From positions 2,473,943 to 2,537,942 of the forward strand of contig NC_007626.1 in the NCBI RefSeq assembly GCF_000009985.1: a DNA stretch of 64,000 bases, read 5' to 3'. Under the pieces are notes generated by a model. It had not been told where the DNA came from and ran no database searches. It saw only the letters and a program-made list of their open reading frames with translations. The translations under genes were made by a program, and so were the position numbers. Shown piece after piece: positions 51,666 through 64,000 of the stretch. The stretch is from Paramagnetospirillum magneticum AMB-1. GTDB lineage: Bacteria; Pseudomonadota; Alphaproteobacteria; Rhodospirillales; Magnetospirillaceae. Every line of letters starts with the position of its first letter. Position 1 is the stretch's first letter.

Positions 51666-52604
51666 ATGAGCGACAAACAGCCTCTCCGCCATCCGGAAAA
51701 AGCCCGCAAGCCGGACCAGATCAGCCCGCGCAAGCCCGACTGGATTCGGGTCAAGGCTCCCACCTCGGAAGAGGCGGCCGAGGTGCGCCGCCTGATGCGG
51801 GAAAAGAACCTGCACACCGTGTGCGAAGAGGCAGCCTGTCCCAATATCGGCGAGTGCTGGAAGCACAAGCACGCAACCTTCATGATCCTGGGCGATACCT
51901 GCACCCGGGCCTGCGCCTTCTGCAACGTCAAGACCGGCAACCCCAAGGGCTCCGTCGATCTGACCGAGCCCGAGCACCTGGCCGAGTCGGTCAAGGCCAT
52001 GGGTCTCAAGCATGTTGTCATCACCTCGGTTGACAGGGACGATCTGGCCGATGGCGGGGCCTTCCAGTTCGTGGCCTGCATCGAGCGCATCCGCGCCGTG
52101 ACGCCCCAATGCACCATCGAGGTGCTGACTCCGGATTTCCGTGACAAGGGCGACGGGGTGGAGCGCATCGCCGTGGCCCGGCCCGACGTGTTCAACCACA
52201 ATCTGGAAACCGTGCCGCGGCTGTATCCCGGCATCCGCCCGGGTGCCCGGTATTTCGAATCCCTGCGTGTGCTGCAGCGGGCCAAGGCTGCCGACCCGTC
52301 CATCTTCACCAAGTCGGGCATCATGGTGGGACTGGGGGAGGAACGGGCCGAGGTGCTGCAGGTCATGGACGATATGCGCTCGGCCGGGGTGGATTTCATC
52401 ACCATCGGCCAGTATCTCCAGCCGACCCTGAAGCATGTGGCGGTATCGAGCTTCGTCACCCCCGATGAGTTCGTGGATTATGCCGCCCAGGCCCGTGCCA
52501 AGGGCTTTCTCATGGTGGCGGCGACGCCGCTCACCCGGTCCAGCCATCACGCCGACCGCGATTTCGAGGCGCTGAAGGCGGAACGCCTGCGCCGTCAGGG
52601 GTAG
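51666..52604 (+). CDS. lipA: Lipoyl synthase
   Basis: A 312-residue radical SAM enzyme that inserts two sulfurs into octanoyl groups to make lipoyl cofactor, needed by the PDH E1-beta and E2 proteins encoded just upstream. Auxiliary cluster cysteines in CEEAACPNIGEC, SAM cluster in CTRACAFC, then VITSVDRDDLADGGA, VFNHNLETVPRLYP, and the C-terminal SSHHADRDF with the conserved serine. The ATG is at 51666. A COQ10/RatA-like gene follows 12 bases downstream. Confidence 0.95.
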   Translation: MSDKQPLRHPEKARKPDQISPRKPDWIRVKAPTSEEAAEVRRLMREKNLHTVCEEAACPNIGECWKHKHATFMILGDTCTRACAFCNVKTGNPKGSVDLTEPEHLAESVKAMGLKHVVITSVDRDDLADGGAFQFVACIERIRAVTPQCTIEVLTPDFRDKGDGVERIAVARPDVFNHNLETVPRLYPGIRPGARYFESLRVLQRAKAADPSIFTKSGIMVGLGEERAEVLQVMDDMRSAGVDFITIGQYLQPTLKHVAVSSFVTPDEFVDYAAQARAKGFLMVAATPLTRSSHHADRDFEALKAERLRRQG

Positions 52605-52616
52605 CCAGGAACAAGA

Positions 52617-53045
52617 ATGCCGACCCACGCCGAGCAGCGAGTCCTGCCCTATACCCCAGAGCAATTGTTCGAGCTGGTCGCCGACGTGGCGCGCTATCCC
52701 GAATTTCTGCCCTGGTGCGTGGCCTCGCGCATCCGCTCGCGTGATGGCGACGTGTTCTTCGCCGATCTGGTGATCGGCTTCAAGATGGTGCGCGAACGCT
52801 TCACCTCCAAGGTGACGCTGAGTCGCCCCGACCGGGTGGACGTGACCTATACTGAGGGGCCGTTCAAGCATCTCAACAACCACTGGGTCTTCAGGCCCCA
52901 TCCTGATGGAACGGAACTTGATTTCTACGTGGATTTCGAGTTCCGCTCCAAGATGCTGCAGACCCTGATCGGCGCCCTGTTCAACGAGGCGGTCAAGCTG
53001 ATGGTCGGAGCCTTCGAAAAGCGCGCCAAGCAGCTTTACGGATAG
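52617..53045 (+). CDS. COQ10/RatA-type START-domain protein
   Basis: A 142-residue polyketide-cyclase/START fold protein. Family segments: PYTPEQLFELVADVARYPEF, LPWCVASRIRSRDGD, FTSKVTLSRPDRVDVTY, GPFKHLNNHWVFRPHPDGTE and MVGAFEKRAKQLYG at the end. It is the bacterial counterpart of mitochondrial Coq10, which binds ubiquinone and helps respiration; in E. coli the RatA name was given for ribosome effects. The lipA-coq10 pair is common in alphaproteobacteria and supports the respiratory role. A terminator follows. Confidence 0.9.
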   Translation: MPTHAEQRVLPYTPEQLFELVADVARYPEFLPWCVASRIRSRDGDVFFADLVIGFKMVRERFTSKVTLSRPDRVDVTYTEGPFKHLNNHWVFRPHPDGTELDFYVDFEFRSKMLQTLIGALFNEAVKLMVGAFEKRAKQLYG

Positions 53046-53069
53046 GGCGCGACACCCCGTTCAGAATGG

Positions 53070-53106
53070 AAAAAACCCCCGGCGGAGGATCGACGCCGGG
53101 GGCTTT
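53070..53106 (+). terminator. Rho-independent terminator after COQ10-like gene
   Basis: Perfect 9-bp stem CCCCCGGCG / CGCCGGGGG (53076-53084, 53094-53102) with a nine-base loop, followed by CTTTT. Six A residues precede the stem, so it could act on both strands. Confidence 0.85.
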
Positions 53107-53258
53107 TGCCCAGAGGTAGTGCCCCAAAAGTCACCCTCGGGCCCGTCTTCATGTCCCGTTCGTTCGTTCGAGGAGGGGACGGACTGGAATTCGTGACAGG
53201 CCCAATGTATGGGCGGGGGGCGATGGCGTCTGTGAAGAGTCTCACATAAGGCGGAGAC

Positions 53259-53960
53259 TCATTCCAGGGAAGTCAGCCCCTCCAGCGCGGCGGTCTTGTT
53301 CAGGGTGATCTGGCCGCGGCCCAAGGTGACGATGCCGGCCTGTTCCCACTTGGACAGAACCTTGTTGACGCTTTCGCGGCTGATGCCCAGGTGGTCGGCG
53401 ATTTCCTGCTGCGACAGCTTGATGGCGGACGGCGTCCCGGGCTTGGCCTTGGTCCCCATGGTCTGGACCAGCATCAACAGATGCTTGGCCAGGCGGGAGG
53501 GCAGGGACAGGAACACCATGTCTTCCAGCTGGTTATCGGCACGCCGGATGCGTTCGCACAGCACCTCGATCAGGTGCAGCGCCTGGGCCGGATGGCGATG
53601 CAGGAAGGTGTGGACGTCCTTGCGTTCCAACGCGATTAACTCGGTAGCTTCCATGGCGGTGGCGTCGGCCGAGCGCTCCTTGCCGTCCAGAACGGCGATC
53701 TCGCCGAACAACTGGCCCGGCTTGATCAGGCCATAGGTGACCTCGCGCCCGTCGGCGGACAGGACTCCGATGCGGATCAGGCCCTTGGCCACCAGATAGA
53801 GTCGGTCTCCCGGATCGCCCTTGGAAAACAGCGTTTCGCGCGCATCGACCTTGACCATCTTGGCCTTGGCGGCCAATTCGTCGAGCAAGTCGGTCTGGAC
53901 GGACGCAAACAGGGGCGTGTTCGCCAGCATTTCACGGCGACGCAAGACGGTTTCCGGCAT
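53259..53960 (-). CDS. Crp/Fnr-family transcriptional regulator
   Basis: A 233-residue regulator. The cyclic-nucleotide-binding domain (about 15-130) shows NTPLFASVQTDLLDELAAKA, FSKGDPGDRLYLVAKGLIRI and FGEIAVLDGKERSADATAME with the Arg-Ser typical of nucleotide-binding members. The helix-turn-helix (LSQQEIADHLGISRESVNKV) is at about 180-200. There is no cysteine set for an Fe-S cluster, so it is CRP-like rather than FNR-like. ATG at 53960 is chosen; a GTG at 53978 is possible. The longer form starts three bases after livM, so it is probably the last gene of the liv operon. Confidence 0.85.
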   Translation of the reverse strand: MPETVLRRREMLANTPLFASVQTDLLDELAAKAKMVKVDARETLFSKGDPGDRLYLVAKGLIRIGVLSADGREVTYGLIKPGQLFGEIAVLDGKERSADATAMEATELIALERKDVHTFLHRHPAQALHLIEVLCERIRRADNQLEDMVFLSLPSRLAKHLLMLVQTMGTKAKPGTPSAIKLSQQEIADHLGISRESVNKVLSKWEQAGIVTLGRGQITLNKTAALEGLTSLE

Positions 53961-53981
53961 GCTCGAACTCTTCTCCACACC

Positions 53982-54932
53982 TCAGCCAGTAATGCCGCGC
54001 CTTTTCAGCCAGGGCGCCAGCACGCCGATCATACCGCTACGGAACAACAGGACGCAAACGACGAAGATAATACCTTGGATAATGATGACCCATGACCCGA
54101 TGCCGGCGAAGAAGTCCTGGATGGCCACCACCAGGAAAGCGCCAACCATGGGGCCGAGGACGGTGCCCACGCCCCCCAGCAAGGTCATCAGCACCACCTC
54201 GCCCGACATGTGCCAGCTGACATCGGCCAGCGAAGCCAACTGGAACACCAGACTCTTCAGCGAGCCCGCCAGTCCGGCGAAGGCCGAGGACAGCACGAAG
54301 GCGATCAGCTTGTAGCGGGTCACCTCGTAGCCCAGGGAGATGGCGCGGGGCTCGTTGTCGCGGATGGCCTTCAGCACCTGACCGAAGGGGGAGTTGACGA
54401 CCCGGTGGAGGAACAGCAGGGACAGGACGAAGACCGCCAGCACGAAGTAGTACATGGCCATGGTGTTGGACAGGTCGATCAGTCCGAATAGCATGCCGCG
54501 GGGTACGCCCTGGATACCGTCCTCGCCATGGGTCATGGGAGCCTGCACCGCCACGAAGAAGCCCAGTTGGGCCAGGGCCAGGGTGATCATGGCGAAATAG
54601 ATACCCTGGCGGCGGATGGCCAGCCAGCCCACCACGGCGCCCAGCGCCGTGGCCAGGGCGACCCCCAGCAGGATGGCCAGTTCGGGAGTGAGGCCCCATT
54701 CCTTGGCGGCATAGGCGGTGACATAGGCCGACCAGCCGAAGAACATGGCGTGTCCGAAAGACAGCAGCCCCACATAGCCCAACAGCAGGTTGAAGGCGGC
54801 GGCGAACAGGCCGAAGCACAATCCCTTCATCAGGAAGACGGGATAGACGGCCAGCGGCAGCACCAGCCCCAGGCCGAGCAGGGCGAGGACGAAGGGCTTC
54901 TGACGCGAGGACACGGAGGAGGGCAGGGTCAT
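53982..54932 (-). CDS. livM: Branched-chain amino acid-type ABC transporter permease LivM
   Basis: A 316-residue inner-membrane permease of the BPD_transp_2 type with about nine to ten hydrophobic segments. The LivM pattern is visible: FAAAFNLLLGYVGLLSFGHAMFFG split by the conserved GLLSFGHA, GVPRGMLFGLI, FGQVLKAIRDNEPRAISLGY and SWHMSGEVVLMTLLGGVGT. It follows livH by four bases and precedes the Crp/Fnr gene. The substrate may be a branched-chain or other amino acid, amide or organic acid. Confidence 0.92.
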   Translation of the reverse strand: MTLPSSVSSRQKPFVLALLGLGLVLPLAVYPVFLMKGLCFGLFAAAFNLLLGYVGLLSFGHAMFFGWSAYVTAYAAKEWGLTPELAILLGVALATALGAVVGWLAIRRQGIYFAMITLALAQLGFFVAVQAPMTHGEDGIQGVPRGMLFGLIDLSNTMAMYYFVLAVFVLSLLFLHRVVNSPFGQVLKAIRDNEPRAISLGYEVTRYKLIAFVLSSAFAGLAGSLKSLVFQLASLADVSWHMSGEVVLMTLLGGVGTVLGPMVGAFLVVAIQDFFAGIGSWVIIIQGIIFVVCVLLFRSGMIGVLAPWLKRRGITG

Positions 54933-54936
54933 GGCG

Positions 54937-55824
54937 TCAGGCTCCCTTGCCGAACAACCCGGCGGGTTTGATCAGAAGGACCACCACCATGACCATGAAG
55001 ATCACGGTACTTGCGGCTTCGGGATAGAACACCTTGGTCAGGCCCTCGACGATGCCCAGCATGTAGCCGGTGAGGATGGACCCCATGATCGAGCCCATGC
55101 CGCCGATCACCACCACGGCGAACACCACGATGATCAGGTCAGAGCCCATCTTGGGGCTGACCTGATAGATGGGCGCGGCCAGCACGCCGGCGATGGCGGC
55201 CAGGGCCACGCCGAACCCGTAGGTCAGGGTGATCATCAGCGGCACGTTGATGCCGAAGGCCTGGACCAGGGTGGGATTCTCGGTGCCGGCGCGCAAATAG
55301 GCGCCCAGCTTGGTCTTCTCGATGGCGTACCAGGTGCCCAGGCACAGCACCAGCGAGGCCACCACCACCCAGCCGCGATAGATGGGCAGGAACATGAAAC
55401 CCAGGTTCCAGCCCCCCGCCAGGGCCGAAGGCACCGAATAGGGCTGCCCCGACACGCCATAGCCCTCGCGGAACAGGCCCTCGATGATCAGTGCCAGTCC
55501 GAAGGTCAGCAGCAGGCCGTAAAGATGATCCAGCTTGTAAAGCCGGCACAGCATGGTCCGCTCGATGACGATGCCGACCAGGGCCACCACCAGGGGGGCG
55601 ACGATCAGCGCGCCCCAGTATCCCAGCCCGAGGAAGTTGAGTGCCAGCCAGGCCACAAAGGCGCCCATCATGTAGAGGGCGCCGTGGCTGAAATTGATGA
55701 TGTTGAGCAGCCCGAAGATCAGCGCCAGCCCCAGGCTGAGCATGGCGTAGAAGGCGCCGTTGATGAGACCCAGCAGCAATTGCCCGAACAGGGCCTGGGT
55801 CGGTATGCCGAGAATGGTCATCAT
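54937..55824 (-). CDS. livH: Branched-chain amino acid-type ABC transporter permease LivH
   Basis: A 295-residue inner-membrane permease. Typical segments: FGQLLLGLINGAFYAMLSLG, LALIFGLLNIINFSHGALYM with the conserved NFSHG, KTKLGAYLRAGTENPTLVQA and GGMGSIMGSILTGYMLGIVE. It pairs with LivM to form the membrane channel. It follows the substrate-binding protein gene by 65 bases on the same strand. Confidence 0.92.
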   Translation of the reverse strand: MMTILGIPTQALFGQLLLGLINGAFYAMLSLGLALIFGLLNIINFSHGALYMMGAFVAWLALNFLGLGYWGALIVAPLVVALVGIVIERTMLCRLYKLDHLYGLLLTFGLALIIEGLFREGYGVSGQPYSVPSALAGGWNLGFMFLPIYRGWVVVASLVLCLGTWYAIEKTKLGAYLRAGTENPTLVQAFGINVPLMITLTYGFGVALAAIAGVLAAPIYQVSPKMGSDLIIVVFAVVVIGGMGSIMGSILTGYMLGIVEGLTKVFYPEAASTVIFMVMVVVLLIKPAGLFGKGA

Positions 55825-55889
55825 GGCGGTCTGGGCTCCCCCTGAGCAGGACGGGACGCCGGATTACCCCGGCGTCCCGACCCGGTTCC

Positions 55890-57104
55890 TTACTTCTTTA
55901 CCAGCGGGCAAGTGCTTTCGGACAGCGGCTGATAGGCCGTGTCGCCCGGAATGGTGCGGATGATCTTGTAATAGTCCCAGGGACCCTTGGACTCCGACGG
56001 CTTCTTGACCTGGGCCAGATACATGTCGTGGACCATGCGGCCATCGGCACGGATCTTGCCGTTCTTGGCGAAGAAGTCGTTGATGGGCAGCTTGCGCATC
56101 TCGTCGGCCACCTTGATGCCCTCGTCGGTCTTGGCGGCGGCGGCGGCCCTCAGGTAGTGCAGAACCTGGGAATATGTGCCGGCATGAACCATGGACGGCA
56201 TCTTGCCGCCGCCCATCTTCTCGGACCAGCGCTTGGACCACGCCCGGGTCTGGTCATCCATGTCCCAGTAGAAGCCGGTGGTCAGCATCATGCCCTGGGC
56301 GTTCTCCAGGCCGAGCGAATGCACGTCGGTGATGAACACCAGGAGGCCGGCCAGGGACTGGCCCGCCTGGGTAATGCCGAATTCCTTGGCCTGCTTGATG
56401 GCGTTGATGGTGTCGGCGCCGGCATTGGCCAGACCGATGATCTGGGCGCCCGACGACTGGGCCTGCAGCAGGAAGGACGAGAAATCGGAATTGGGGAAGG
56501 GATGCTTCACCGATCCCTTGACCGTGCCGCCATTGGCCTTAACCACCTTCTCGGTCTGGGCCTGGAGGTTGTGGCCGAAGGCATAGTCGGCGGTCAGGAA
56601 GAACCAGGTCTTGCCGCCGTTCTTCACCACGGCGTCACCGGTGCCGTTGGCCAGGGCGTAGGTGTCGTAGGTCCAGTGGAAGCCGGTGGCCGAGCACTTG
56701 TCGTTGGTCAGCGGCGTCGAGGCGGCGCCCGAGACCAGATCGATCTTGCCCTTCTCCTTGGAGACCTCGCGCACCGCGATGGCTGCCGCGGTGGTCACCA
56801 GCTCGGCGATGGCGTCGACCTGCTCGGTGTCGTACCACTTGCGGGCGATGCCCGAGGCGATGTCGGCCTTGTTCTGGTGGTCGGCGGAGATCAGCTCGAT
56901 GGGCTGGCCGTTGAGCTTGCCGCCGAAATCGTCGATGGCCATCTGGGCCGCGACGATGGTGCCCTTGCCGGCCAGATCGGAATAGGTTCCCGACAGGTCG
57001 GTGAGCACGCCGATCTTGACCTTGCCGTCGCTGTACTGGGCATGCGCCATGCCGGTGGACAGGGCCAGCGCCGCGGCGCCGAGCAGAAGCCTCTTCATCA
57101 CCAT
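55890..57104 (-). CDS. ABC transporter substrate-binding protein (LivJ/LivK-type)
   Basis: A 404-residue secreted type I periplasmic binding protein. Signal peptide KRLLLGAAALALSTGMAHA; then VKIGVLTDLSGTYSDLAGKG, MAIDDFGGKLNGQPIELISA, ITQAGQSLAGLLVFITDVHS and SMVHAGTYSQVLHYLRAAAA. The subfamily often serves amino acids, amides or aromatic acids, so the substrate is left open. The ATG at 57104 has a strong GGGAGGA site. The gene lies between livF and livH. Confidence 0.88.
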   Translation of the reverse strand: MVMKRLLLGAAALALSTGMAHAQYSDGKVKIGVLTDLSGTYSDLAGKGTIVAAQMAIDDFGGKLNGQPIELISADHQNKADIASGIARKWYDTEQVDAIAELVTTAAAIAVREVSKEKGKIDLVSGAASTPLTNDKCSATGFHWTYDTYALANGTGDAVVKNGGKTWFFLTADYAFGHNLQAQTEKVVKANGGTVKGSVKHPFPNSDFSSFLLQAQSSGAQIIGLANAGADTINAIKQAKEFGITQAGQSLAGLLVFITDVHSLGLENAQGMMLTTGFYWDMDDQTRAWSKRWSEKMGGGKMPSMVHAGTYSQVLHYLRAAAAAKTDEGIKVADEMRKLPINDFFAKNGKIRADGRMVHDMYLAQVKKPSESKGPWDYYKIIRTIPGDTAYQPLSESTCPLVKK

Positions 57105-57122
57105 GATTGGTCCTCCCGTTAG

Positions 57123-57833
57123 TTAAACGCCGAGATAGCTCTTCAGCTTGTCCATGTTGGCCGCCAGGGATTCGTTGGGGATCATGTCGATCACCTGCCC
57201 GTGCTCGACCACGTAATGGCGGTCGGCGACGGTGGCGGCAAAATGGAAGTTCTGTTCCACCAAGAGGATGGTGAAACCTTTCTCTCTCAAGGTCCGGATG
57301 ATATCGCCGATATGCTGGACGATGACCGGGGCCAGACCCTCGGTGGGCTCGTCCAGCAGCAGCATGTCCGCGCCGGTGCGCAGGATGCGGGCGATAGCCA
57401 GCATCTGCTGCTCGCCGCCCGACAGCTTGGTGCCCTGGCTGGAGCCGCGCTCCAGCAGGCGGGGGAACAGCTGATAGACCTCGTCCAGCGACAGTCCGCC
57501 CGGCTTGATCACCGGCGGCAGCACCATGTTTTCCTTGACCGAGAGCGAGGAGAAAATGCCGCGCTCCTCCGGGCAAAAGGCGAGGCCCAGCCGGGCGATG
57601 CGGTTGGACGACAGGCCGATGGTTTCGGTGCCCTGGTACTTTACCGAGCCGGCGCGCTTGCCGACGATGCCCATGATGGAGCGCATGGTGGTGGTCTTGC
57701 CGACGCCGTTGCGTCCCAGCAAGGTGACGACCTCGCCCCGGGGCACGTCGAAGCTCATGCCGTGCAGCACATGGGATTCGCCGTAATGGGCGTGCAGGTC
57801 CCGGACGGAGAGCAGGATTTCGGGCTCAGCCAT
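57123..57833 (-). CDS. livF: ABC transporter ATP-binding protein LivF
   Basis: A 236-residue ATPase. Walker A LLGRNGVGKTTTMRSIMGI, Q-loop-type segment LGLAFCPEERGIFSSLSVKE, signature LSGGEQQMLAIARIL, Walker B MLLLDEPTEGLAP and H-loop VEQN, the last being typical of LivF. The ATG at 57833 is fixed by a GGAGGTG ribosome site six bases upstream and overlaps livG by eight bases. The upstream ATG at 57848 is less likely. Confidence 0.92.
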   Translation of the reverse strand: MAEPEILLSVRDLHAHYGESHVLHGMSFDVPRGEVVTLLGRNGVGKTTTMRSIMGIVGKRAGSVKYQGTETIGLSSNRIARLGLAFCPEERGIFSSLSVKENMVLPPVIKPGGLSLDEVYQLFPRLLERGSSQGTKLSGGEQQMLAIARILRTGADMLLLDEPTEGLAPVIVQHIGDIIRTLREKGFTILLVEQNFHFAATVADRHYVVEHGQVIDMIPNESLAANMDKLKSYLGV

Positions 57834-58596
57834 GGCCGGCACCTCCATGGCCCGCGCCCATATAGGCCTCGACCACCTCGGGGTTGTCGGTGATCTCGGC
57901 ATAGCTGCCCTCGGCCAGCACCCGGCCCAGCTTCAGCACCGTGATGGTGTCGGACAGGTCGGCGACCACCGAGAGGTTATGCTCCACCATCAAGATGGTG
58001 CGGTTGGCCGCCACCCGGCGGATCAGTTCGGCGGTGCGCCTCACATCCTCGGTGCCCATGCCGGCCATGGGTTCGTCCAGCAACAGCATTTCCGGGTCCA
58101 GCGCCAGGGTGGTGGCGATTTCCAGCGCCCTCTTGCGGCCATAGGACAGCTCGCCCGCCGGGGTGTCGCGGTATTCGGCGACGCCTACCGCCTCGATCAG
58201 TTCCTCGGCGCGGGCGTTCAGTTCGTTCAGGCACTCGCCCGAGCGCCAGAACTGGAACGACTTGCCCTGCTTGCGCTGCAGAGCCACCCGGACGTTCTCC
58301 AGCACCGTCAGATGGCCAAACACCGCCGAGATCTGGAACGAGCGCACCATGCCCTGGCGCGCGATGGCGGCCGGCTGGGTATGGGTGATGTCGTTGCCGT
58401 TGAACAGGATCTGGCCCCTGGTCGGGGTCAGGAACTTGGTCACCAGATTGAAGCAGGTGGTCTTGCCGGCGCCGTTGGGACCGATCAGCGCGTGGATGGT
58501 ATGGCGGCGAACCTTGAGATTGACGTCGGATACGGCGACGAAACCCTTGAACTCCTTGGTCAAGGAGCGGGTCTCGACGATCAAGTCGTCTCCCAT
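57826..58596 (-). CDS. livG: ABC transporter ATP-binding protein LivG
   Basis: A 256-residue ATPase, the first gene of the operon livG-livF-binding protein-livH-livM-crp. Walker A IGPNGAGKTTCFNLVTKF, the LivG-type RSFQISAVFGHLTVLENVRV, signature LSYGRKRALEIATTLA, Walker B MLLLDEPMAGMG and H-loop VEHNLSVV. The ATG at 58596 follows GGGAGGTG. An upstream in-frame ATG at 58680 would add 28 residues not typical of the family. The C-terminus is Gly/His-rich (AGHGGAGHG). Confidence 0.9.
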   Translation of the reverse strand: MGDDLIVETRSLTKEFKGFVAVSDVNLKVRRHTIHALIGPNGAGKTTCFNLVTKFLTPTRGQILFNGNDITHTQPAAIARQGMVRSFQISAVFGHLTVLENVRVALQRKQGKSFQFWRSGECLNELNARAEELIEAVGVAEYRDTPAGELSYGRKRALEIATTLALDPEMLLLDEPMAGMGTEDVRRTAELIRRVAANRTILMVEHNLSVVADLSDTITVLKLGRVLAEGSYAEITDNPEVVEAYMGAGHGGAGHG

Positions 58597-59124
58597 GCGG
58601 ACACCTCCCTGCGGCGACCTTGTCCGGCGAACCTGTGTGGGTGTTTTTCCCGTCTCCACGTCCACCTGAATATTATTCATGAAATAAGGCCATCAAAATC
58701 GCACCCTGTCAAAGCATGGAATTGCGACACATTGCCCATCGGGTGAAAACCCTATTTCAAGGCTAGGCCAGCAATTACCGTGAGGTGAAGTCTGTGATCC
58801 CCTCCATGAAGAATGAGGGAATTGATCCGCCTTTTTACAAGAGGGGGCGATGGGAGTGTCGGGCATGGACGAGTCTATGGCCGTTTCCTGTGAAATCCCC
58901 TAGGGCTTCATGGCCGTCCTTGAGGCGCGCCGGCCATCGCGGCGGGGTGGTCGCAACCTACTCTTGGCGAACTCAGCGGAATGCCGTATGAAGTCCCACT
59001 TGGCTGATCGCTTCCGGTGATCGGGCAGGGGGGCTGTCGTGCCCGCCCAAGCGATGGATTGGGTGTGTAGCATCAGGCTCTGCGGCCGGTAGGGGGCGCA
59101 GGGCGCGGTACAAAGGAATATGAA
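58597..59124. promoter_or_regulatory. Divergent intergenic region between livG and gltB
   Basis: A 528-base stretch without a convincing gene. On the minus strand a perfect TTGACA (58707-58712) is a candidate -35 box for livG, but a good -10 box at the right spacing is missing. An inverted repeat ATGGCCG / CGGCCAT (58910-58916, 58931-58937) lies in the gltB upstream half. I found no sigma-54 promoter or NtrC-type site for gltB. Confidence 0.4.
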
Positions 59125-63755
<4,631 letters not shown>

Positions 63756-63756
63756 C

Positions 63757-64000
63757 ATGGGAAAGGCTACCGGTTTCAAGGAATTCGACCGCCAGACCCC
63801 CGGCTATGAAAAGCCGGAGGAGCGGGTCAAGCACTACCGCGAGTTCACCAAGCCGCTGACCGATGAGGAATTGGCCAAGCAGGGGGCACGCTGCATGGAT
63901 TGCGGCATTCCCTTCTGCCACCAGGGCTGTCCGGTCAACAACCTCATCCCGGACTGGAACGATCTGGTGTACCGCAACCGTTGGCAGGAGGCCTCCGAGG
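63757..64000 (+). CDS. gltD: Glutamate synthase small subunit, partial
   Basis: The first 81 residues of the beta chain, cut by the window edge. It begins MGKATGFKEFDRQTPGYEKP and contains the cysteine set CMDCGIPFCHQGCPVNN, which binds 4Fe-4S clusters in GltD, followed by LIPDWNDLVYRNRWQEA. The NADPH-binding parts lie beyond the window. Spacing of one base from the gltB stop implies coupled translation. Confidence 0.93.
   Translation, partial: MGKATGFKEFDRQTPGYEKPEERVKHYREFTKPLTDEELAKQGARCMDCGIPFCHQGCPVNNLIPDWNDLVYRNRWQEASE

Noticed and set aside
58700..58730. Full sigma-70 promoter for livG
   Set aside because: TTGACA is perfect, but the sequences 16-18 bases downstream match TATAAT poorly, so only a candidate -35 box is recorded.
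58785..58991. A 68-codon open frame between livG and gltB
   Set aside because: Amino-acid make-up is Trp/Arg-rich and random-looking, with no ribosome site and no family resemblance.

Overview
The window is GC-rich, densely packed alphaproteobacterial chromosome. Gene content and protein style point to the Rhodospirillales, most likely Magnetospirillum or a close relative. Evidence: a pyruvate dehydrogenase operon with a lipoyl domain on the E1-beta subunit, GapR, the 41-residue L36 protein, a HupT/HupR-type regulator pair, many multi-domain sensor kinases and propionyl-CoA synthetase. No magnetosome genes are present, so the genus is an inference. I saw no rRNA, tRNA, CRISPR array, insertion sequence or prophage.

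Layout. (1) 1-6.7 kb: an XRE regulator; a one-component regulator with a periplasmic-binding-like domain facing a DUF2478 gene, their 3' ends copied in a 220-bp tandem duplication; a c-type-heme GGDEF-EAL protein; a chromate transporter. (2) 6.8-15.8 kb: an MFS transporter, a ChbG/HpnK-type deacetylase, a HupT-like kinase, a TPR-methyltransferase, a HupR/HoxA-like response regulator, a metallo-hydrolase, and a soluble chemoreceptor-like protein with reversed domain order behind a strong sigma-54 promoter. (3) 14.9-18.8 kb: an AEC carrier, a glycerate 2-kinase, a DapA-family lyase and an orphan solute-binding protein. (4) 18.8-26 kb: a kinase with a LOV-like PAS domain lacking the photoactive cysteine, a TPR/radical SAM/SPASM protein and a large hybrid kinase. 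(5) 26-31.4 kb: rpmJ, an N-formylglutamate amidohydrolase, gapR, a folate cluster (folK, folB) holding a PAS-like zinc-ribbon protein, phosphofructokinase, ubiX and two DUF465 proteins. (6) 31.7-33.6 kb: prpE with TTGCAA-type sites upstream. (7) 34.3-38.9 kb: a zinc island, znuA-hisI-cobW diverging from zur-znuC-znuB around a perfect 15-bp palindrome. (8) 39-44.9 kb: an unrecognised 390-residue protein, a CHASE-domain kinase, MgtC and a NodT-type outer-membrane factor. (9) 45.3-53 kb: pdhA-pdhB-pdhC, two unrecognised genes, lpdA, lipA and a COQ10/RatA-like protein. (10) 53.3-58.6 kb: a branched-chain amino-acid-type ABC operon ending in a Crp/Fnr regulator. (11) 59.1-64 kb: gltB, interrupted by a single-base frameshift as read, and the start of gltD.

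Functionally the window joins central carbon and nitrogen metabolism (PDH, lipoate, PFK, propionate activation, GOGAT), zinc homeostasis and much signal transduction. The best candidates for undescribed biology are the reversed receptor under sigma-54 control, the two conserved-looking genes between pdhC and lpdA, the cysteine-less LOV-like kinase and the TPR/radical SAM protein. Several convergent gene pairs overlap at their 3' ends, and two convergent junctions carry tandem duplications.
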